DNA of 64,000 nucleotides from Leuctra nigra (lineage: Eukaryota > Arthropoda > Insecta > Plecoptera > Leuctridae). The notes under the pieces were generated by a model. It was not told the DNA's origin and did no database searches. It saw nothing but the letters and a program-made list of their open reading frames with translations. A program made the position numbers and the translations under genes. How positions within the stretch are numbered: position 1 is the stretch's first letter; every line of letters begins with the position of its first letter. The stretch spans positions 14,502,309 through 14,566,308 of the forward strand of contig OW203766.1 in the NCBI GenBank assembly GCA_934045905.1. Direction: 5' to 3'. This document shows, piece by piece, positions 50,601 through 59,600 of the stretch.

Positions 50601-53600
50601 ACACAACGTCGACCTCAAAGTGACCAACAATGATGGAGACTCACTTCAACACTCTGCATGTGCGAAATGTTCGTTAAACGTACTAAAATATTTAGTAATT
50701 GAACACAGCGCTGATCTTAAAGTTACCGATGTTGATGGGAACACACTACAACACCGATCATGTGCAAAGGGTTCGTTAAACGTGCTAAAATATCTAGTAA
50801 ATGAACAAAATGTGGACCTCAGAGCTGTCAACAATGCTGGGGACACACTACAACACTTAGCATGTGCAGGAGGTTCGTTAGACGTGCTTAAATATTTAGT
50901 TAATGACCACAATGTCGACCTCACAGTAACCAGTAATGCTGGAAGCACAATTCAACACTTCGCAAGTGCTCGAGGTTCTTTGGAAGTGCTAAAATATCTT
51001 GTAAATGAACACAATGCAGACCTCAGAGTGACTAGCAAAGCTGGAGGTACGCTTCAGCACTTCGCATGTGCAGGAGGCTCGTTAGAGGTACTAAAATACC
51101 TAGTTCTTGAACACAATGCAGACCTCAAAGTAAGAAACTGTGATGGGTCCACACTTCAACACGTTTCATGCGCAGATAGCTCGTTGAACGTTCTAAAATA
51201 TCTGGTACTCGAACACAACGTCGACCTCAAAGTGAGAAACAATGATGGGACTACACTTCAACATGTTGCATGCGCAAAAGGATCGATAGAAGTATTGAAA
51301 TATCTAGTAAATGAGCACAATGCCGACCTCACAGTGACTAGTAATGCTGGAGGCACTCTTCAACACTTCGCATGTGCAAAAGGATCCTTAAATGTCCTAA
51401 AATATCTCGTAGTTGAACACAGTGTCGACCTTACAGTGACTAGCAATGCTGGGGACACACTTCAACATTTAGCATGTGCAGGAGGTTCGCTGAACGTGTT
51501 AAAATATCTAGTACTAGAACACAATGCGAAAACCAGCGTTACGAACAATAATGGAGGCACTCTTCAGCACTTTGCGTGTGCAGGAGGTTCGTTGGACGTG
51601 CTAAAGTATCTAGTACGTGAACACAATGCAGATCTCAAAGTGACAAACAATTATAGGTCCACACTTCAACACTTCGCATGTGAAAAAGGTTCGTTGGACG
51701 TTTTGAAATATCTAGTATGTGAACACAATGCCGACCTAAACGTGACTAACATAGATGGATCCACACTTCAACACTTCGCATGTGCAAAAGGCTCGTTGGA
51801 CGTGCTAAAATATCTTGTACTCGAACGCAATGCTGACCTCAGAGTGTTAAACTTTGATGGGTCTACCCTTCAACACTTCGCATGTGTAAAAGGCTCGTTA
51901 AACGTTCTAAAATATCTAGTAAATGAGCACAATGTAGACCTCAAAGTGACCAACTATGATCAGTCCACACTTCAACACTTCGCATGTGCTGGAGGCTCGT
52001 TAGATGTACTAAAGTATCTAGTAAACGAACACAATGCCGACCTCACAGTAACCAGTAGTGATGGAGACACACTTCAACACTTGGCATGCCTAGCAGGTTG
52101 GTTAAACGTTCTAAAATATCTAGTAGTTGAACACAAAGCTGACCTCACAGTGACCTGCAAAAATGGGTCCACACTTCAACACTACTCATGTGTAGGGCGC
52201 TCTTTAAACGTGCTAAAATATCTAGTAGCTGAACACAATGCCGACCTCAAAGTGATGTGTAAAAATAGGGCCACACTTCAACACTTTGCATGTTCAGGAG
52301 GTTCATTGAATGTTCTAAAATATCTAGTTGAACATAATGCTGACCTCAGAGTGACCGATAATAAAGGGAGAACACTTCAACACTATGCTTGTGAAGAAGG
52401 TTCTTTAGAAGTGCTCAAGTATCTAGTAGTTGATCACAATGCAGATCTAAAAGTCCCCGACTACAGAAGGAAGACCCTGCAGCAATGCGCATGTACAGGA
52501 GGATCCTTAAAGGTGCTAAAATTTTTAGTTGAACACAATGCCGACCTCTCAGTGATCGACAGTAGAACAGGAAAAACACTTCAACACTATGCATGCGAAG
52601 GAGGTTCATTAAAAGTGCTAAAATATCTCCTAGTTGAACACAATTGCGATTCCAAGGTCACCGACAAGAAAGGGATGACGCTTCAACACTATGCATGCGA
52701 AAGAGATCTGTTAAAGGTGCTGATATATCTGGTACAAGAGCACAACGCCGACCTATCAGTGACTAGCAACGATGGGTCAACGCTTCAACACGTCGCTTGT
52801 ATACAAGGGTCGTTGGACGTGCTCAAATATCTAGTGCACGTGCACAATGCTGACCTCAGAGTGAAGAACAAAAAAGGGGACACCCTGTTACACTGTGCCC
52901 TTGAAAATGGATGTCTGTTTGTATCTGCGTATCTGGTGGAACATGGTGCCATCTAGGAACGATGTAGGTTTATATTTGTGACGCCTAATGATCGAATATG
53001 GAGGTCTACTCCCTCTATTCGTTTGACAGTTTCTGTCCTATCGGAGGAGGTCCATAATTTTAATAGTTATTGGCACAGGCACGTGTCATGAAATTATGGT
53101 TGTTGTTGTTGATCTGCCATAGTTAATACTGTACAATACTTAATATTCTGAAAAATAAATTATTTGGTTAAAAAACGTCGGTCAATTTCTAAACCTGATT
53201 TTCTGCTTATGATATTTTCATCTGGTACTCATAATGGCTCTCCAATAATGTTGTTCAATCTACCCCCATACAAAACACCCCACTTAAGAACAGCAGCCAT
53301 ATTCTCTCTCATGATCATCTGAATGGCGCTAGTTTTATGGCACCGGTTTCAAAATTGTGGTACAAAAATGTTTTAAGGTAACATCAGCAGATGTCAAAAG
53401 TTCATGTGGTAATAATTTCAGTTCAGTCGTTTCACCCATTTAAGCTGTGGTGATGCCTCCAGGTTTATTTCATGATGTGAATCATTATAATCTGAAGAAT
53501 AAAGAGGGGTGCAATTTCACGATTTCACTGACCCCTATAGTTCGTAAACGGCAAATCCTATTGTTTGAAGTTTGTTTGGTATGTGGTCGAGTGGGTCAAA

Positions 53601-56600
53601 ATAAATGTACAACGTGCGAGTTTAAATTTTTGAGGTCCAGTAAGCTGAAAATGTCAAGCTGAATCCATAAAAAAACCAGCCAAGTCTCCTCAACTAAATA
53701 AATATGAAGTTAAAAAATTCAGAACTGAAAAGTGGTGACATCAAAAATGGGCCTATAGTAAATAAATTGAAAAAAAAATCAGGGTTGGGTCAGTAGAATA
53801 TTCCGCGTAGAAAATGGGTATTCTACGCGTATATTCTACCGTAGAATATGTAATGTAGAATATTGATGTAGATGACATATTCTACACGTAGAATATTATT
53901 TTTAAGAAAAACATTGATTTGGATTATAATGATCATTCTATTGATTTGTTTTCAATATAACAGCATTTTACTTTACTATGAGTACCTAGTACATAGTGAT
54001 GTAATATTACCGGGAATTTATCGGGAATATACTACAGGGATGAGTAAACAATTTATAAGAGAAATCATTATTAAAGCATGTTTATGTTATGAGATGAAAA
54101 TTCAAAACAACGCCCTGCGGGGAAACAATTGGAATGTTGTTTCATTGAGTTGTTCATTTTCGAGTCCCAGAATCACGTCTTAGAAATTGTTGAAATTCTT
54201 TAAAAAACGCCCTGCGGGGCAACATCAAGAGGGGGGGGGGCTTCGTTCAAATAGCAGAATAAACTAGTAATTCAATTGATTATTTTTGGTGTATTATTTT
54301 ATGATTGATTGCATGCTGTGGCTCGCATTATTATCTAATTTATAAATTTTTCGGAAATTGGCTCCGTCACCAAAAAAGGTTACCGACCCCTGTCATAAGA
54401 TATCAAGAAAATTAGTGACAAAAAAGAGAATACTAAAAGGTAATGAGTAATGACATACCACAAAATAAGAACATTTATCATTTTAATTTATAATGAAAAA
54501 GTAAATTCCCGATTTGGGGAATATTCCCCAAATTTGCTCGGGAATATTCCCGGGAATCTGGGAATATTCCCGCTGGGCATCACTACTAGTACATAACAAC
54601 TCTACCAAATTGTTGATAGGAGAGGACCAACTACAATTTCTTACTTCTAAATTTAATATTAACATAAAAACGCAAAGTGATACTCAATCATCTCATTCGG
54701 ACTTTGGTAGTTGCTTGCTGTAATGCTGGATGCTGTAATCTAGATTCAATTATCCAAACATGAAGAATATGCAGTATGCACACACGTAGAAATTACATTC
54801 GATTCTACATGGTTTTCTTCAATTAGAAATTATTTTGAAATGTTTTTTTTATTTCAATTTTTTACAATCTTGCTAATGGCTTTTCCTGCAATATATTCAA
54901 ATCATCGTGTGTTCCCTATTGTAGATATAGGGGAAGTGTGCTATGAATGGGCTTATTAAAATTACGAGGTAGGATTGCTCTCTAATTTGCCAAAATTAAG
55001 GATGTGGCCGTTCCATACAAGATAGAATATGAGTAGAATAAATAGAAAAGATTTGAACTCAACCGCTCTAAAGAAAAGTTGAAAATAGGGCAACTAAAAA
55101 AGTAAAATAATATATTTTGGTTTATGCTAACTTTCCAAATTTTACCACTGGCACTTAAAAAAAATATTCTACAATAATATTCTACATATTCTACATATTC
55201 TACGTGTTACTCTACGTGTATGTAGAAAATTAATATTCTACGCGTAATGACCCAACCCTGAAAAAAATCCTTGGTGCATCTTGTGTAATTTGAAGGGAAT
55301 TATTGGTCAGAACATTAAGCTACATGCAATGTGCCAGGTATGTAGTTTGATGCTTAAAAAATATTTTGATTTGTTTACTTAGTCCATTTACCTTTTCAGT
55401 GCTGATTTTTTTTATTTAAGCATATATTTTTTGGGGACTTCAAACATGCACGAAAGTGCTTTCTTTAAAAATCTGAAAATCTCAATAAACGAATACCTAC
55501 GTTTTGCCACTTATCAGCTAATTCTTAAGATAATCATTTCTCCCACAGTGTTCTGTAGAGTAGTAGTACCTTCTCCTTACTCTATGGTAGTAGTACGGAG
55601 TACCTACCTAATTATTGAATACACAAAAGAAAAGAAATGTTTGATTCTGTACAATCCTTTACTTCAGTGGGGTCATTTACTCATTTGAGTAAGACCTGGT
55701 GATGACTTTAAGCTAGAACTTTCCTCTTCTTGCATCATAGTTAAATGGAATCATTTTGATTTTAAACAAAAATACGTAATGTGGTGGACATCATTAAATT
55801 TTCATACGCATTTTATTTTTTAGCCAATCATAGGATTTTGCTTAAAGTTTGACTGTGTGGCCAGAGAATGACAACAACTCTGTAATAATTCACTTCATAA
55901 AAAATCAGGGAATATTCCATGTACTCGGACTCGCAAGAGTTGTATGGCAACCCAACCTGCTGATTAAGAATGCGTCCCGATAGCTTAATGGTTAAAGCAT
56001 AGGGCCGGAAACCCGAAGGATCTGGGTTCGATTCCCAGTCGGGGTGCGCGTTTTTATTTCGCAGGTTACCTCCAAAACACCATCCCTAAGTGAGAGATTC
56101 ACTAAATTTTCCATCATTATCAAAAAAAAATATTCCATGTGTTAATCCCATTTAAATCAACAATGTGCATGTACCAAGTGATAAAATACATGTACTAGAT
56201 ACACAACACTTAATATGCCCCTCCCATCTGATATCAGAAGTCTACACGTTCGGCAAATCCTTCACCGCATAATATAAGTAGTCTTACCGTGCAGAGGAGC
56301 ACTCCGCTGGCCGCCTGCCTGAAGGTGCGGAAACACTCGGTGCGGTCCTTCTGCGACATGCTGCCGTGCAGTTTGAAGAACTCCATGGCGGAGTCGTGGC
56401 CGAGGACGGTGGACAGAAGCTCGGTGTAGAAGTCGACCATGTCTTGTGTTGCGAAGAACACAAGCATCTTGCACGCTCCACTCACCTGCAACTCATACAA
56501 GATTCAAGATCAACTCATGTAACTAAGGGCTGGTATTACCAACTAAGGATTAACGGAATTTTTTATTAAATATGTGTTACTAGTGTTGGAAGAGTGAAAA

Positions 56601-59600
56601 GATTTCATTTAACGATTTGAAATTTAAAAAAAGATGCACTATACAGCACAGCTAATCAGATAATGTACGTACCTATCTACTGAATTTAATCAAAGATTAA
56701 TTAATTAATCCAATCTTTCAGTTGGTAACACCAGCTCTAAATAAAATAACATTTTAGAGCTTCTTATCTTCTTGAGTATTGATTAGAATATTGACCTGGG
56801 AATTTCAGTCTGAAATAAATAATTACCTATTCAAAGTATTGGTTTCAAGCCAATACTTTTTATGGTTCCACAATCATTAACACAAAATAGCCTTGGAATA
56901 CCCCCCGGAGACTTTGATTTTACAAAATTGAAGAAATAATATACAAATTGATGAAAGAAGAGCTTGAAAGAAAGAAAGAATCACATCGAGTGCCTTCAAT
57001 TTTTTTTTTACAATTTGTTAAAGAATTTACCTATCGATTTTGTCTAAACATTGTGATGTTGTTCGTAATCTTTTCACAAGGTATTTTGCTAAACTTAGGG
57101 TCGGTCTTTCAATGCTCTGTTAATAAGTTAACACTAACTTAGTGATCATTCAAGGAGTGTAATTGGTTGTTGCCATACTCTATATCAACTGTATAAAATT
57201 TAGCAGAGTAGTGAAAAACTGGCCCTAACACCTACAAAATGACCACTATAGTCTATAATTTAAAGAGAGCATGAATATTATCTTCTCACCGTGCACTTGT
57301 CATGTACGAGCCCCGCGAGCGAGACCAGCCTGAGCTTGGTCGGCGTGACGACGTAGAACTGATCCAGCGACTCGGGTATACTCAGGTCCGAGTTCTCGTC
57401 CTCGACGCCGTCTGCCGCATCGACGTGCGTGGGCGTGTGCAGCGCCAGCCCTGCCAGACGCTGCACGGCGCTGGTCAGCGTGGCCGACACCAGCACGGTC
57501 TGGCGTCGGATTACGCTCGGGTTCTGAGCAGAGTCCAGCGTGAAGATGTCCGGGTTCGCCTCGGCTTGCGCGTCGATGGATGACACCAGGCTAGCGGATA
57601 CCGAGGTGAATAGTGTTAACTACAATGTATTGTCTGCTAGGTCACTTCAGAAAATTATGAAAATTCATTTGTACTGACAAAATCTTCATTAGAGATTAAA
57701 TTAGTAAATTAGTACCTAATGAAGTAGGTACTACTACCTAACTAATAAAAAATTATGGAAAATGTATAAAAAAGAATTTTGTATTTTAATATATTTTTTA
57801 ATCCAAGCTCATGACTCAAAAAAACATTTTTATTATTAATTTAAACAAGAAGACAAGAAAAATCATACCAAAAGTACCTAAATAGTTCCAGGGTAATAAG
57901 ACTCAATAGTTCAAGTTTTTATTAAATTGCAATTACATTTTTAAAAACAAATACATAATTCTTTTGATATTTTGACAACACTAATTTTTATTTCAAAAAA
58001 TCTATAATGAAGAGTTGAACTCAAATGTAATTATTGTAATGAATAATAAATTATTATCAATTTAATATTAATTTACATGATGATCTAAAGAAATGTGTGG
58101 AGAAATTAGTACTTAGTAGTAGGACTCGGAAAAGTGGAAGGTGCTGCACAAAGATATATAGGAAGTCGATGTTGTCTAGTCAAGTGGATGTAAACATACC
58201 TGGACACGTCCTTCTCGTATCCGAGGTCCAGCAGTCGATCAGCCTCGTCGAGCACCAGCCACTTGACGCTGTCGATGATCATGACCTTGGTGTTGACCAC
58301 GTGGTCGAGGATCCGGCCGGGAGTGCCGATCAGGATGGTGATTCCCTTCCGCAGGCGCGCCTTCTCCGACTTGCGTTTCTCTCCGCCCACCAGGTACCCA
58401 GGCACCAGCCACGTGAAGGGCTGGGAGAAGACAGGACAAGACATTTTGTGTACTCTTTAAGTCAAATTCAGTCGTAGGACATATTTATCTGGTTTGTAGA
58501 AGAACTTATTCACAAATATCAACTTCTCTGTGGATTTCTGGAACATTAGGAAAAACATTTTGCCTAAATCAAAAGAATAATGTAATTATTTATTATTTAG
58601 TTCTACAGTTTGTAGGTAGGTATAATATGGAATATAAGAATGGGGAAAAAAAATATATACCTAGGTACTAAGTAGTACTCAATATAGTAGGTAGGTACCT
58701 ACTACTCTCTTTCCATAAGTATTCATACACTTAAGTACCTACCTAATCAATTTTCGAAAAGATGAAATTTAATTTTTCTTGGTTGAAATGAGAAAAAGCA
58801 CAAATGATTTTAAAAATACATAAGTTTTTAAATATAAGCTACTTTTATAACATTTCCCTTAAATTGGGAGAGAAGCCATATTCCTGAAAAAATGTGAGAG
58901 TGGGTACCAACAAGAAAAAAGAGTGAGAAAATTGTTATCAACCATTAGGGATCCAGCAGGCTTACATTCTATTGGCCGATACCGATTTTCTCACTATTTT
59001 ATTTTAAAATCACTCTCATCGTTTTAAGGAATTAAGTAAGTCTATCAACTCAAACACGAGCTTGTTCCTCACCTTGACGAGCTTGACGAAGAGCTCGTAC
59101 GTCTGCAGCGCGAGTTCCCTCGTGGGCACGACGACCACCGCCTTGATGCCAGCTGACCTCGGCAGCTTGGGTCGGATCTTCTGCAACGCCTCCACGATCG
59201 GCAGAGCGTAGGCCAGCGTCTTGCCGCTGCCGGTCTGCGATCTCACCAGGGCATCGACCCCGGACAGAATGGTCGGGATCGCCTTTTGCTGCACCGTCGT
59301 CAGCTTTGTCAACTTCAGATTCTGTTCCAAGTTTGACACCTAGAGATATTTAAAAACAATAGAGTTGTTTAACGTCCCACTGGTCTTCAACTACGCTGGT
59401 ATTGATGATTGAGAGATAATAACGAAGTCTAGGTAGGTAGGCTCTCTTAAGATTAGATGGTGGGAAGTGTGGTCATGGCCTAAGAGTAGGGAACCTTCCC
59501 ATCATTTGCCTCTCGAATTAAAAAAAAACTACCAAAAAATCTCAAGGAGAAATAATGGTAGCAGGATTCGAACCAAGGACCTCTGGAAAGCAAGTCTAGA

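Noticed and set aside
50053..52956. Bacterial (endosymbiont) contaminant contig
   Set aside because: The gene is surrounded by DDX31 exons and eukaryotic repeats within one continuous sequence. Lateral origin remains open, but contamination is not supported.
55974..56045. Functional tRNA gene
   Set aside because: Missing U33, a mismatch in the anticodon stem, and a SINE body with an A-run downstream favour a tRNA-derived SINE.
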